Positions 1-12,949 of a DNA stretch of 64,000 nt are shown in pieces. Within the stretch, counting starts at the first letter, position 1; each line of letters begins with the position of its first letter. The notes below the pieces were generated by a model. The model searched no databases and was not told the origin of the DNA. It saw only the letters and a list, made by a program, of their open reading frames with translations. The stretch spans positions 327,698,527 through 327,762,526 of the forward strand of contig OZ005651.1 of the NCBI GenBank assembly GCA_963930645.1, in the 5' to 3' direction. The DNA comes from Salticus scenicus. Taxonomy: Eukaryota; Arthropoda; Arachnida; Araneae; Salticidae. The translations under genes and the position numbers were made by a program.

Positions 1-739
1 CCACAATTTTAGACAGATATATTTACTGTGTTAAATTTTAAAAGGACAAGATAACGAGTCATTCCTCTAAAACAACGTTTATATATTCTTTAAAGGGCGC
101 AAAATAAACGAAATCGAGAGTTTGTTTTTAATGGATCCTACGTAACTTTCTCACACTATCAACTGGGGATTACTGTTCATTTAAATTTTTAAAACTAGCT
201 CATTGTGAATGGAATCCAAGAACATTGGACAGACTCTGGAAGATTGTGATGGAGGATTATAATAAAATCGGTTTCGATAGGGCAATTAGTCTTTAATTTT
301 TGAAATCAAGATGTAGTTTGTCATTTAAAAAAAAAAAAAAAAATGCTGTTTGTTTGAACATATTATGACTAAAATTCTTTTCTTTATTTTCCACTATTTC
401 TTTCTTTCTCTATCTATATATATGTATATAGATATTTTGAAAGCATTACAAAAAAATATGGCGTGAAACAATCACACGACTTAGATTAAACACTATTACA
501 CGTATTATAACCTTTTTTTTTTTTTTTTCTTTTTGAGATATGATCAGAAGACATAAAATTGACATAACGAAGTTGAAACCTAAAATTTTTTCCAGTAAGA
601 GAAACTTAATACACGTGTAAATACTTACAGAACAAAGTTTACATGGCAAGTTAAAAAATAAAGGGAAAAAAATGGTAGAGTTATTTTTTGAAATACCAAT
701 TTCCGAGATCTAAAATTAACCTACCTAAGCAGGATGACT

Positions 740-1110
740 GTTAATTTTTCTGTAATAACCACGTAATACACGAGAAAGGATATCTAAAATGGATTTATGT
801 AAAAATTTTCAAGAAAATCGTTAGAGCCGTTTTTGAGCTAACAACTTTTTCCAAAACATGGCATACTCAATTATTGACCGGAAAACAATAATTACATACA
901 GAGGTATATTTAAAAAGGAGTTAATACGACGAGTTTGAAAAAAATCCATACAGACATTTTTAAAGGAACGCACTTGCAAGACCTGAAATTGGGCTATTTA
1001 TACAGGGCGCCTGTCAATTTTCCTGAACTAACCAAGTATATCATTCGAAAGGATATCTAACAAAGTATTTATATAGCAAATTTGAAGAAAATCGTTCGAG
1101 CCGTTTTTGA
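740..1110. repeat. Repeated ~70-bp block with the 'GAGCCGTTTTTGAG' motif
   Basis: GAAAGGATATCTAA..GAAAATCGTTAGAGCCGTTTTTGAG (774-838) and GAAAGGATATCTAAC..GAAAATCGTTCGAGCCGTTTTTGAG (1048-1112) are copies 274 bp apart. A third, inverted, copy of the core lies near 21363-21392. Confidence 0.6.
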
Positions 1111-1298
1111 GATACGGACTTACGGTCCCACTTCCGGTTTCCGATGCCTAACTTCCGGTTTTCCAATTTTAACCAAAATCTAGAAAATTTATCTGTACAC
1201 CAGATCTGTATCAATTCTGAAGTTTTGTAGTTCTATTTTTATCAGTTTCGGAGATATGATAGCCAGAATATTCCGCGAATGCATACATACATACACAC

Positions 1299-1334
<36 letters not shown>

Positions 1335-1464
1335 ACCAATTGCCAAAAACTACTTTTTTGGACTCAGGAGACCTTAAAACGTGTAAATCAGGCGAAAACT
1401 CGATATCGAATTTTTGACCCGAATACAATATTTTCATTACCTACGGTAGTAAGGTAATAGAAGT
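1110..1464 (-). mobile_element. Relative of the 43558 element, left-end portion
   Basis: Reverse complemented, the segment begins with a hairpin (TTACCTTACTACCGTAGGTAA). It continues with ATATTGTATTCGGGTCAAAAATTCGATATCGAGTTTT, then TTTACACGTTTTAAGGTCTCCTGAGT, then a (TG)n tract, in the same order as 43575-43740. The far end is not defined. Confidence 0.6.
1301..1333. repeat. (CA)n microsatellite
   Basis: About 16 CA units. It explains the Cys-Val run in the opposite-strand ORF. Confidence 0.95.
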
Positions 1465-1483
1465 AAATATGTGAACCTACTTT

Positions 1484-2642
1484 TTAACACTTTCCAACAA
1501 GGTTGAAAAGTGTTAATGACTTCGGTTTGTCTGTCTGTCCGCGATCTAACTCCCGTACATATTCATAGAATTTCTTGAAACTCATATATGTTATTCAAGT
1601 TCACTATTGGATGTACCGTATTGAAAATGGAGTGAATACCTCAACTGGTTTGTGTACAGGGACACCCGAAAATATTCCGAATGTGTTCTATTAGATGTAT
1701 TTCTATAAACCATGTTTTCTTATCTTTACTTTAGACGAATCTTAATGAAATTCGAATAAGTTATTTAATTTCACTATCGGATGTTTTCTATAGAAAATGG
1801 AGTAAATTCTACCCCTGATTTGGATACAGAGATACTCCAAGGTATTCCAAAGCAATGCTTTGTATTAGAGATATTTCTATAAACAAAATTCTAATTAATT
1901 TACTTTGCGCAAACCTTAATGAAATTAAAATATGCTACTCATATGCACAAAAGAATGTTTTTTATAGAATACACTATAATTAACTTTTAGATTAAGAGGG
2001 CCACACAAAAATATTTAGCTACATTAATGTATATAATTGGGAATTTGCTGGAATTGCATTTTCACTTAAGTTATGCGTTTTTAACACTTTCTGACAATTT
2101 TTAATTGTGAATATGGTTTGAATTTGTCGCCTCCAGCGTTCGTAAATATTTTCAGAATTAATATATATATAATTCAAATACACTATGGAATTTTTCGTAT
2201 TCAAAATGACATTAATAGATCCTGTACAACTGGTTTCTGTACAGGGACACTCAAACAAATGCAAATGCGTTGCGTTTTAGGACAGACATTTAAATAAATC
2301 ACATTTAAATAGATCTCTACTGCAACATTCATAAAAAATGACATTTATTAGCAATATGCTAAAATAATGTTTTGTTTAGAATAAGATGTAGTTAACCATG
2401 AAATTTACAGAGCTACACTAAGATATTCAGATAGACTAATGGCTGCAATTAGAAACTAAGTATTGCATTTTCGTTTGTGTTAAGCATTTTTAAAACTTTC
2501 CAACGATGTTTAAGAGTGATTCTGAATTCAATCTATCTATCTGTATACCTTTCAGTCTTTCTGCCTTTCCGTTATGTGATAACGTAGGCAAAGAACATTG
2601 AAGTTACACTACCAACAAGTACGTACAGTTGGAAAGTGTTAA
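1484..2642. mobile_element. TIR element built of diverged ~170-bp repeats
   Basis: A perfect 15-bp inverted repeat, TTAACACTTTCCAAC at 1484-1498 and GTTGGAAAGTGTTAA at 2628-2642, bounds the element. Inside, diverged units recur. Landmarks are 'TTTGTGTACAGGGACACCC' (1650), 'TTTGGATACAGAGATACTCC' (1820) and 'TTTCTGTACAGGGACACTC' (2231), each followed by a 'TTAGANATATTTCTATAAAC'-like block in the first two. The left TIR is at once followed by its own inverted copy (GGTTGAAAAGTGTTAA, 1502-1517), so the end is a hairpin. Degenerate copies of this end occur at 2078 and 2487. TTAA is part of the ends, so TTAA targeting is possible. There is no ORF. Confidence 0.65.
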
Positions 2643-2769
2643 TAATCAATGCACACCACATGATAGTTCATTCTTGTTATTCCTTTGCGATAGACGGACA
2701 CGCGCAAAAGAATCCAGCAGTTCTAGCAACTTGCCAGAAAAAAAAAAAGGAATAAATATAATGGTGTAT

Positions 2770-3854
2770 TCTATATAAATAAAGCAAAATGTTTGTCGGC
2801 GGAACACATCCGGGTAGACCACCCCTATTTTTGATTGGTCTAGGTTTAACTACTTTGGTGATGAAAGTCGACCATTTTTTTAGTTAAAACTGATGAATTT
2901 TTTAAAAAGATTTTCCATAGATGTTATACTTTTTTTAAAAGAGCTCTAAAAACTGTTCATTTTTTGTGAGGACACTATATACATCGAGTTATTAGATTTA
3001 AAGATATTACGTTACAAAGTTTTCTTTTAATTAATTAAAATATGAAAATAAATATTTCCTTTAATTTAATTGTTTCCAAAAAAAATTAATAAATAAATAA
3101 ATAATACGAGTTCAATTTCTTTCGACATAAAAATTAATGCATTTAATTAAACGTGAACATTAAAAAATTGTACAAAATTAAATTATGCATCTCATAAAAA
3201 TTGCCATTATTATCACTTCAAAAACTTTCTACACGTTGATAAAGTGCTAGTGTAGTTCTATAGCTATAAGATTCAACAAAAACATGGTATATAAAAAGTT
3301 TTTCTTTATCGTATAATTATTTATAATTTTGTTGTCATTTTGGCGATGAGTTGATATGGGTATCGCAAATGCGTAGGTAAACATTGTGGCGAGAAATGTC
3401 CGAGCTACTTCAGTGCCAAATTTCAAATTCCGCCAAGTGGTTCAAGCTGTTTCAATGTTTTTGCACAATTTTTATCAATTTTATTTTAAATATTTTTGTA
3501 ATGCGTGTGGGGGAAAAAAGGAAAAGCATTTTTTTAAATTGGTCTAATTATACAAAATATCTCTATGTAAAATATTACGCGTTTTCAGTTCTGTTTATTA
3601 TCAAAAAGAAAATGAATAATGTAGTTTTTCCTACATTATAGACATCTTTATAAATTAAATTAAATTAAATTATTCAGTACCAAGACGTTGCGAGGAAGAG
3701 GTCTCTGCCGAAGGCAGCTCGGGCCCGAAGCGAGGTTTTTACGCAATTTCAAAGTATTTTCTTTTTAGTTTTAATTTGTAGAACGGTATAAAATATTGAT
3801 CTTTTTTTAATTCATTTAAATATAGTGACCAGTGAAGCGGGCAAAGCCTTCTAG
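2770..3854 (+). mobile_element. Probable Helitron
   Basis: The 3' end reads GACCAGTGAAGCGGGCAAAGCC, then TT and CTAG followed by T. It is a third copy of the hairpin-CTAG end. The likely start is TCTATATAAATAAAGC at 2770. An internal CCGAGCTACTTC...CGCCAAGTGG block (3398-3450) recurs at about 42715-42770. No Rep/helicase ORF was found. The 3' end is more certain than the 5' end. Confidence 0.55.
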
Positions 3855-3859
3855 TTTAA

Positions 3860-6330
3860 AATAAGTCAGAACTTTTAAAGACCCTATATCTTAAGTAATA
3901 CTTCACATCATCGTATCATGGAATTAAAAATTAGAAAGGTATTGTATAAACATTATTTGAGAAATATATTTTGAATATAATGCCAGTCATGCAATAAATA
4001 TGACCAGATTATTAAAATTTCATGTATTTTCATCAAACAAAGTGTTGCTGACTATTACAAAGCTCATTTAATAAATGAAATACCAGACGCAGAAACGGTT
4101 TATGTCTCATAGCTAATGTAATTATGTCGAAACAAAAACACCAAAAAATGAATAATGAATGCTAAAGAAATGAGAAAAACAACTGGCATAAGCAGAAAAA
4201 GATAAAATGAATACGTGAAAAATACTGCCTATTTATACAAAGACAAATAAAAAGTTAAGCAGAGGCTTTTTCATATTGTCCCAAGTGATAAGCTTAAGAA
4301 TCCTGGAATCTGATCTTGCGATAGAAACCAGGATCAGTGCTAATCCTACGGAACAAAATGGGTATTTCGAATTACATCAACCTCTCATACCGTTAGGAGA
4401 TTTCACACTGTTTAAAAGAGACAGTTATGCTTTTTTTTTTTTTTTTTGAGAAAGTATTTATCGCAAATGTATTTTTAAAAGAAACTTTCAGTCATATATA
4501 TCTATATATATATAAGATTTTGATTACAAAAAATAAAATTTTATAATTTATTCAAAATGATATATCTCTGTTCACCTTCTGAAGTTCGATTTTAATTTCT
4601 GAGTCAGTATGGAATTAGGAATTTCCATGTAAACGAAAGCATGAATCAGTAAATCGATATACAAATAAGGATTTAATGACAATTTCCTTTTATGTGTTTA
4701 TTTAAATTATGTATCATTTTACGTGAAAGAATGTTTAAATAAATTTTATTTTAGAAAATAAGTTTTATATTTAAATTTTAGATAAAACAATTATATTTAT
4801 CAATGAAGAGTAAATGTTAATGTATAATTATATATTCTCATTAATGGAATAGCATTTTACAATAAATTAAAAAAATAATTTCAAGAACTGGTGTCACGGC
4901 GAAATGACTACAATAGGTTTTTAGGCCTGTGGGCCATATCCTCCATGGGAGTATTTTAAAAACTGACAAAGAAAAATATATACAAAAATAAAGTATTATA
5001 CTAAAAAAATTAAGCAAAAGTACAGGATATAAAGCATTCCACATTATCCTATAAATGCATATCATCTATGCAATTCATTGTTGTTTATTTGTTTGTTTGA
5101 CTAACTTTTTCATCTTTCAAATAGTACTGTTGTTTTAGAGTAAAAAAAAAAGTTAATTGTAGTGAAAATAATCGAATAAGAAACAAATCATGTATTGAAA
5201 TTTAAATTAATAATATTTTAAGGTCAGTTTCGAATTTCATGAGAACATTTGAGCTAAAGTACAAAACTCAGCGCAATCATGTATACTAAATTTTTTATAA
5301 AAGAAGTTTATTTTTTGCTTTTATTTTAATTCGCAATAAAACTTTAAAGTTTTCTAGAAAAAAAAAAAAAAAAAAAAGAAAGGAAAGGAAAAATATATCG
5401 AAAATTTTTGACATTACATACACAATTGTGTTAGAAGTATATGAAGTCGCTGTTTTTCCTAAAAAAATTGAATTCAAAAAAATTTTTTAAGTATATTTAA
5501 GTACATTTAATTTGTATTAGGTATTTTAACTTTTAGCTAACTTCATTTAAAATTTTGTAGGTTTTATCTTTGCTTAAAATTCTGAATGTGTAGAAATGTG
5601 ACTAATTGTTGAACAGGAAATACTTTTAGAAACTTTTGACGCCTAAATTTTAATGTCTTAATGTCTTCTACAAAAATTCCATTTTCTTAGCGATATTAAA
5701 AATTCCATCATATATTTTACAATTTATATCACACATTTATAAGCTTTCGTTACAATATTTTCACTTTTATTTCAGGCTTTTTTTTTTACAACAAAACTAA
5801 TACCTTTGTATATCTATTAGCCTTGCAAAATTTAACAGCAAACTAATCATCTCTCTTTATTTTTTGATACTTTATTTTTTCTGAAAGTTAAACATGAAGA
5901 TTTCATATTTTCAAGAACTGCTTCGTAAACATGCTTATGAAATATAATAATAATTCCAGTTACAGAAATAGGTATTTTGAGGCCTGAAGATTGTTTAAGT
6001 TAATTCCATACATTTTAGAGAAACATAAGATGTTATTTCAAGATAGAATTATCCCATAATACGATTAAATTCAGCAGCAATTTTTCCATCATAGCATTAT
6101 TGCGAAATTAATCTTTTCCTTTTTGTAATTTCGTTTTCAGAGCATTAGAGGCATAGATTATCTTTTACACGTTTCCTTTCGCTTGCCTAACGATCGGCTC
6201 TTTTTAAATAAAATAAATCTGGTTTTGATGTTTGGTCTCTTCTAAAGCAGTTCTATTGTTTTATTTTGCGATGCTTGTAATGTGTATTTTTAATCGGTAT
6301 ATTTTTGTTGTAAAAAATATCTTATTACAT
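3860..6330. other. AT-rich stretch without recognisable genes
   Basis: Poly-A/T tracts (4432-4447, 5359-5379) and short TA runs only. Block 4260-4410 is a little less AT-rich but shows no motif I recognise. Confidence 0.6.
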
Positions 6331-6333
6331 ATA

Positions 6334-8052
6334 CACAATCTATCAATAAATTTTTCGACACTTTCGAATTTAGACGTTTTGTCAAATAGCTATAAACATT
6401 CTTTAGAAATAATCTTGAAACTTTTTTAATGTAAAGAACATGTTATACCTCATATATTTCAGCAAAATTTGTGTCCTCAAGAAAAAAAGGAGACCAGTAA
6501 AAAATTAAACAAAAACAAGATATTTTGGATCACCTTGTAAAAAATAAGGCTTTAAATGCGTTTTGGTTGTATCATGTGATTATGAGGATTTTTCCCATTA
6601 TCTGTATAAATTTGTATGAGGCTACCACATATATTCATGGAGATATAACGATTTATTTTAAAAATTGCAAAATAAAATTCCACTTTTTAAATTATAGCAT
6701 GTAGGGTATTAGAATCAGTGCTAAGCCATTTTTAGGAAAATTGGCATACTACATTAGACACAGCATACTGCAATCAGGATGGAAAATTTTTAAATATCTT
6801 GCAAAATATGAGCATTTTTACTAAACATGCGCTAGCTTAAAAAATAATAATAAATAAATCATTTGCATAATTTAATAGTCAAAATTATTGAGCAACTTAT
6901 ATAAAAACCCCAAGCAAATATCTTGTAAATTCAAAAAGTTATGAGAGATAAAATGAACAGAACTTCAGTTCTTCTAAAAAGAAAGGACGATGATACGGGG
7001 TTTTATGAATATTTATTTACAATCACCGAACAATGTATTACCAATGGGTATTCACTGAATTAAAAATGTGAGCAAAACCCCTTACAGTTTAACTTTTATT
7101 TTGAGAAAACTAAAATTCTGTTCATTCTATCTCTCAAAAATTTTGGATTTACACAATATATGTTTGGTAGTTTCATATAAGTTGTTCAATACTTTTGCTA
7201 TTAAATCATGCAAATGAATTTTTTTTAAAGTTAGCGCATGCGCAGTTAAAAATTATTTAGTAAAAATGCTCATGTTTCATAAGCTATTTAACATTTTTGC
7301 ATTCTGATTACAGTATGCTTATACTGACCAAACGTCCCCATTTTCTGGGGATAAATGTGGACGATTTTTTTAAGGCATTTTTCTAAGTTTAAAAAAAATG
7401 TAGAAACTAAATTATTAGTCAATAACACTTAATTTTTAGCCCTTGTTTATTAGGAATGAAAAAATACATCCATAATTTGATAATTGTAGCAATTTTTAAT
7501 GCTTCTCTATTATAAAGGTATTTTGATCTGGTCCGCCTAAGTATGCTGTGTCTAATGCAGTATGACAAATTTTCTAAAAATGGCTTAGCACTGATTCTAA
7601 TACCCTATGTGCTATAATTTAAAAAGTGGAATTTTATTTTGCAATTTTTTAAATAAACCGTTATATCTCCATGAATATATGTGGAGTCTAATACCCTACG
7701 TGTTATAGTTAAAAAAGTGGATATTTCTTTTGGAAAAAAAAAAGTTACATCTCCATGAATATATGCGGTAGCCTCATATACACATAATAAGAAAAATCTT
7801 CTTAATCACATGCTACAGTCAAAACGCATTTAAAGCATTACTTTTTGCAATGTGATCCAATACATTTTGACATTTGTTTCATTTTTTACTATTCCTTTTT
7901 TCCTATTCAGGACACAACGTTAGCTAAAATATATGCGGTATAACATGTATTTTACACCCCCAAAGTTTCTAGATGATTCGTAAAGAACTTTTCTAGATAT
8001 TTGACAAAATGTCTAAATTCGAAAGTGCTTAAATACTTATTGGTAGATAGTG
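6334..8052. mobile_element. 1.7-kb imperfect foldback element, TA-flanked
   Basis: Sequence from CACAATCTATCAATAAAT (6334) is mirrored by ATTGGTAGATAGTG ending at 8052, with TA on each side (6332-6333, 8053-8054). The arms pair through most of their length. Examples are CACTTTCGAATTTAGAC with GTCTAAATTCGAAAGTGC, ATTCATGGAGATATAACG with its mirror near 7660, and GTATTAGAATCAGTGCTAAGCC with GGCTTAGCACTGATTCTAATAC. The right arm holds a duplicated ~80-bp block (7684-7770) and a 222-bp insertion. There is no ORF. It is a MITE/foldback, possibly Tc1/mariner-derived because of the TA flanks. Confidence 0.75.
7320..7541. mobile_element. 222-bp insertion in the foldback right arm
   Basis: The left arm keeps the uninterrupted version (reverse complement GCAGTATGCTGTGTCTAATG), so it acts as the empty site. 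In the right arm TATGCT occurs at 7314-7319 and again at 7542-7547, giving a 6-bp target duplication. The insert starts TATACTGACCAAACGTCC and ends GGTCCGCCTAAG. I do not recognise the family. Confidence 0.65.
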
Positions 8053-8146
8053 TACATGCAAACTAATAGTAAATTACCACAATGGAAAAATATATTAAAA
8101 ACTGAGACACAATAAGTACATAAATAAATCTCAAATTAACAATATG

Positions 8147-8180
8147 TATCTATCTATCTATCTATCTATCTATATATATA
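8147..8180. repeat. (TATC)n(TA)n microsatellite
   Basis: Six or more TATC units, then TA repeats. Confidence 0.93.
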
Positions 8181-8589
8181 TCAATAACGTGTTAAATACG
8201 GAATTATTTTATTTATTTAATTTTTGTTTTTGCAAATGAACGAATTAATATCAGTTTTAAAATGTCATAATGTAAAAATATGTATAAATCTATAATACAT
8301 TACTCAGTTAGTTTAAAATTATGTTTGCATTGAAATCATTTATAGTATGAGCATGAATGTAAAGCATGTAAACTTATACATATATACATAACAGATTAAG
8401 AATCTACAGCATGCCTTGGTAAATCGATTTTATTCAATTGAAAGATTACATTCAAAAAGCATTCGTTTTAATCACCGGTAAAAAAAATGCATTAGACTTT
8501 GTATTAAATGCAGTCTATTATTCTGAAAACATCTGTTATATTATTTGTGTGTTGTTTTTATAAATTATAATTTTTTTATTATGGAAAAT

Positions 8590-8870
8590 CTATATATTAA
8601 TTTGAAACATGTCTTTGTCTGTCTGCACTATATTGAGAGAACTACTTGGTGTAAAAATTTGGTTGAGGTGTCTAAAAAAAGGTCTTGGTCTGTAGATGTG
8701 CTATGAGAAGAGAAAAATAAAAAAAAGTCGAACGGTTTCCTCCCCGGGGGAAACGGGTGGGAAACCGTAGGGCTTAATTACGTTAGTGCATTAGTGTGTT
8801 ACTACGTTAATATGTTAGTTTGTAAGTTTGTTCGTCTGCGTACGTGATATCTCAGGAACAATGATCGCAG
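8590..8870 (+). repeat. Possible Helitron-like 5' region
   Basis: TCTATATATTAATTTG then GTCTTTGTCTGTCTG resembles the 5' ends of arthropod Helitrons. A GC-rich hairpin, GGTTTC..CCCCGGGGG..GAAACC, follows at 8727-8760. No 3' end can be tied to it. Confidence 0.35.
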
Positions 8871-9375
8871 AGAGATCGGACCAGTTTTGAAATGTCACTT
8901 ATGACACTGGCAAAAACCCTATATCTTTTATAGTCTAATTTGAAAACTTCATAAGTTATTGGAAATTTACGATTTTCTGAACATTGAAGAATACAGAAAA
9001 ATTTCGCTTAAACATGCATTAAAAAAGAATATTTTTATCGTTAAGATATAAGACTAGCTTTAAAATATCAGTTATAATGCTTGCATCCTTTATTATAAAT
9101 ATTATAATTTTAAAAACTTTGTAGGTTATTCGAAATTAACGAATTTTGTAACACAGTAGAATAAGCCAAAATTTTGTACAAACTCCAATTTTCAGGAATA
9201 TTTTCATCGCAAAGATGTCAGACTACTTTTGATATATAATTTAGGATAATGGTATAGAAATCATTAACTATATATATTCTAATTTGAAAACTTCATAAGT
9301 TTTATGAAATTTGAGATTTTCTTAAGATAGCAGAGTAAAGCAATATTTCACATTAACTTACGTTATGAAGATCGT
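8862..9375. repeat. ~171-bp tandem repeat, about three units
   Basis: GACCAGTTTTGAAATGTCAC (8879), GACTAGCTTTAAAATATCAG (9051) and GACTACTTTTGATATATAAT (9221) are the same position in successive units. TTGAAAACTTCATAAGTT (8941), TTAAAAACTTTGTAGGTT (9111) and TTGAAAACTTCATAAGTT (9285) are another. The units are much diverged. Confidence 0.78.
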
Positions 9376-9379
9376 TGCA

Positions 9380-9649
9380 GTAGAGAAATAATATAGAATT
9401 TCATGAAAATTAAAATACTAAACAAACATTAATAAAATCAGCATATTCGGATAAGGTAAATCCATCATACTGAACAGTGGTTAGATTACTAGGAAAGACA
9501 TTTCAGTCTGTGACCTTATCAAGCGATCAGCCAAATTTACTTCTCTTATCCCGCATGTAGTAAGTCCTGAAGTAAAAATTTATGAGACTAAATGTACAAT
9601 GGGCAATGAAACAGTGTCCTATGTAAACTAGTTTTATTTCGTAATAATC

Positions 9650-9692
<43 letters not shown>

Positions 9693-11770
9693 GTTTATGT
9701 GTGGGTGAGTTTGGGTTTGTTTGTTGAGGTTTTATTTCATTTAAAAATAATTTCATACAACAATAATTTGCAGTCCCATTATGAATTTTTGTGATCATTA
9801 GAACTCATGGAAACTTATGAACTGTAAGCATTTAAAAAACGCTCATGAAAAATCTTAACTGTAACTAATATAAATATTTTATTTAAACAATATTATTTCA
9901 TTACATTAAGAAAGAAATTTTAGTTTAGTTTCTAGTTAGTTTTCTGTGTTAGTAAAATTTATTCAAACCAATTGCACTGCTCATTGTAATAATATTCAGA
10001 TTTAATATTTATTTCTGTTTTAAATAAATAAAGATGCACACAGCAATATGTGAAATTTTTATTAAATTCTGGAATGTAGAATAACAAAACAAAATAAACA
10101 AACAGTAACAAAATAAAATGAAATAAAACAAAAGAACAATTATTTATAATCATTACCAAACGCAAATTTTAATGCATTTATTAAAAAATGTACATATATG
10201 GGTCATAATTTAAACTGATATAAAAATTACTTAAAAAAAAAGAGAGTAATACAAGAAAAACTTTGTTTTAATCCGTTACACTTCATTGTAATTGCAGAAT
10301 ATTGTTCCTATAGAAAAGAAAAAAGAATTAATGTAAAACATATGAAAAGTTTTATGTTATTAAGAAACATTAAACAAACATAAAGAAAATTAATGTAGAA
10401 AGGAAACACATAAATTTTAAATGAAACAGAATTTTTTAACGTTTATTTATTATACAGCTATTTAAATGGACACGATATCTATAGATCGAAAGTACCTATT
10501 TCGATAGAACAAAGTAAGTTTTAAAAATATAAGAAGTATTCCACTGCTAATAAATAATAACATTTAAAAAAAAATTCGAGATAATAAATATGTGTGCGTC
10601 ATAAGACGTTTTCAAAATGTTTCTTTTTTAATACAAAACACAGCTTACTCTACCGCTAGATTTTTTTTTTTTATTCTTTGTCCCACAATCCGGCTACTTT
10701 CACATGATAAAATTAAAGTACCAGTTAAAAGTATTAATTATGTTTAAATCTTATATTTACAATTTATGTTTACATTTTAATTATGTTAAAAGTTATCATT
10801 CTAAATTTCATAAAATTAAATGTTTTAAATCATCTCCCCCGTATTACTTTTATTCAAATTAACTGAGATTACTATAATATAGAAAAATTAAATGCTCCTT
10901 GTTGATAAAAATCATATATATATATATTATTTTTTCTATAGCTGGAAAAATACATGAAATTAGTTTAGCTGATTTTAATAGGACCATTTAGCCTAAAGTA
11001 AAATGACTTCCAGTAAAGTAAGTTTAACTTAACGCAAGACCAAAAATAATAGAAAATCTTTGTATATTACTTTCATGTATTTCTACGCATAAAACCACTG
11101 GTTGTTCTAATTATTACTGATACAAAAGTTTTTGAATATAATGCTCTGTGAATTTCTAAAAGGATTTGTAAAAGGTAGTAAGATATGAAATATTAGCCAT
11201 GCAACAAATGCAAACGTAGATAGTTCTCTGCTTAATTCATGCGTGACCTTATTCATCTCTTAGTGTCATAGAAGAAGCAATTTCAGGCATTAATTACAAC
11301 TATGCAAATACTGCATGTCGGAATAGATAAAATCTAAATTTGTTTGCATGATTAATGTTTAAAAGGAATATCCGAATGAAAAAATCTTTGATAGAGATAA
11401 TTATAGATCCCTGTAAGATAAAACAGAATAGATAAATAGGATTATTGTTTATTAAAATTATTTAAAATAAATTCTTCCCGAGTTTATTTATGATTTTTTA
11501 GTTCGCATTTATTTAAAATAAAAAATATACATGAACAAGGACAATTTAAAATATTTTTTTAAGATTTCTCTTTACTACTGACAGACAGAAACTTCAAAAT
11601 ATCACAATCTTTAGGAAATCGAAATATTACAAAGTTTACGAGGTAATTTATGGAACAGAAAATTACGTAGTTGAATTAATTTATTTATGTACTACAATAG
11701 CTCACACTGTTAAATATTTGTCAACTTTACTTAATAATATTTTTTAAAACATATAAAACGCACGGTTAAA
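9380..11770. other. AT-rich stretch without recognisable genes
   Basis: Apart from the TA tracts at 9653 and 10918, nothing is supported. Confidence 0.6.
9653..9689. repeat. (TA)n microsatellite
   Basis: About 18 TA units, followed by a TG-rich stretch. Confidence 0.95.
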
Positions 11771-11774
11771 AACT

Positions 11775-12132
11775 AATGTTATTCTATGGGAATTTTTTTT
11801 TACAAATAATTTATTAACTAATACATATTTTTAAATTCTGTTTTCACATTCTAAAAATTCCCAGCTGTTAAATTGACGCACCTTTTCTAAAAAAATATTT
11901 TTTAAATTTTTAATATTTTATTTTGAAGCTGCAAAATACGAATTTTCAATATGTAATTTTTTTTCATTTTGCAGTTTCAAAATAAAATATTAAAAATAAA
12001 AAAAAAATCCATTTTTAAAAAAGGTCCGTCAATTTAACAGTTGGGCCATTTTCTGAATGTGAAAACAGAATTTAAAACTATATATTAGTTAATAATTTAT
12101 TTGTAAAGAAAATTTCCCCATAGAATAACATT
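11775..12132. mobile_element. ~360-bp palindromic foldback element
   Basis: ATGTTATTCTATGGG at the left pairs with CCCCATAGAATAACAT at the right. Inside, AATTCTGTTTTCACATTC pairs with GAATGTGAAAACAGAATT, and GCAGCTTCAAAATAAAATATT-type sequence forms the centre. The whole unit is a near-continuous hairpin with a ~170-bp stem. A related foldback is at 32335-32650. Confidence 0.8.
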
Positions 12133-12949
12133 GACTCGGGCTTCCGGCGACGGTAAGTGAAGGGGGCCGTTAAGAGGTGCTTGTCGAATGGTTAGTCGCA
12201 TGTTCCGCACCACTGAAAATAAAAAAGTTTCTTTCTATAGTGTGAATAAGATATATATTAATCTAATATAAGGGATATTGCTATTTTAAGACAGAGGTCA
12301 CGATATTTCAATAAAAAATACTTACACAGTTTCTTTCTTTCTTTTTTCTTTTATTTTTTTATATAAATTTAAAAGAAAAATTAATTAAAATTATATAAAT
12401 TAGACAATATCTTTATGAAATTATTATAAATAATTTATGTATAATAATATGAATCTAAAATAAATTAATTTTCTCTTCAATAAAAAAAAAAAATGTTCAA
12501 TTGCATATATAATCTCTCTAAACGGCAGTAATGTTACAGTTATTATTTTTTATTAACATTTTAATTTTCTTATTGTTTGTTATAAAAAAAAAAGGTTTAA
12601 TTATACTTAAATATGACTTTTTAATGTAACATCTTTAATTTATATGATGTATATTAATTTGATTTATTATATAACTATCATAAGATTACATCCAATTGAG
12701 TTAATTCCTTAACTTTTCTTTTTCTGATCTATTAAACTTCGTAAATTGTTATCTGTACCTCAATACTGTATGTTGAATGCCGTAGTTACATGTGACTTGT
12801 GGTTTATACTTGTTACAAATTTGTGCTATTTTCCTGTTTGTAATTATTTATTCATTTTTTTATTTAAATCTTTCAATTTTTTTCACATAAAGTGTTTAGA
12901 TTAATGCAACTACTATAGTTTTCGAAATCTTACGATATTTTTTCTTTGA

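Noticed and set aside
1189..1437. 82-residue ORF with a Cys-Val run
   Set aside because: The run is the translation of a (CA)n microsatellite, and the rest lies in a dispersed repeat.
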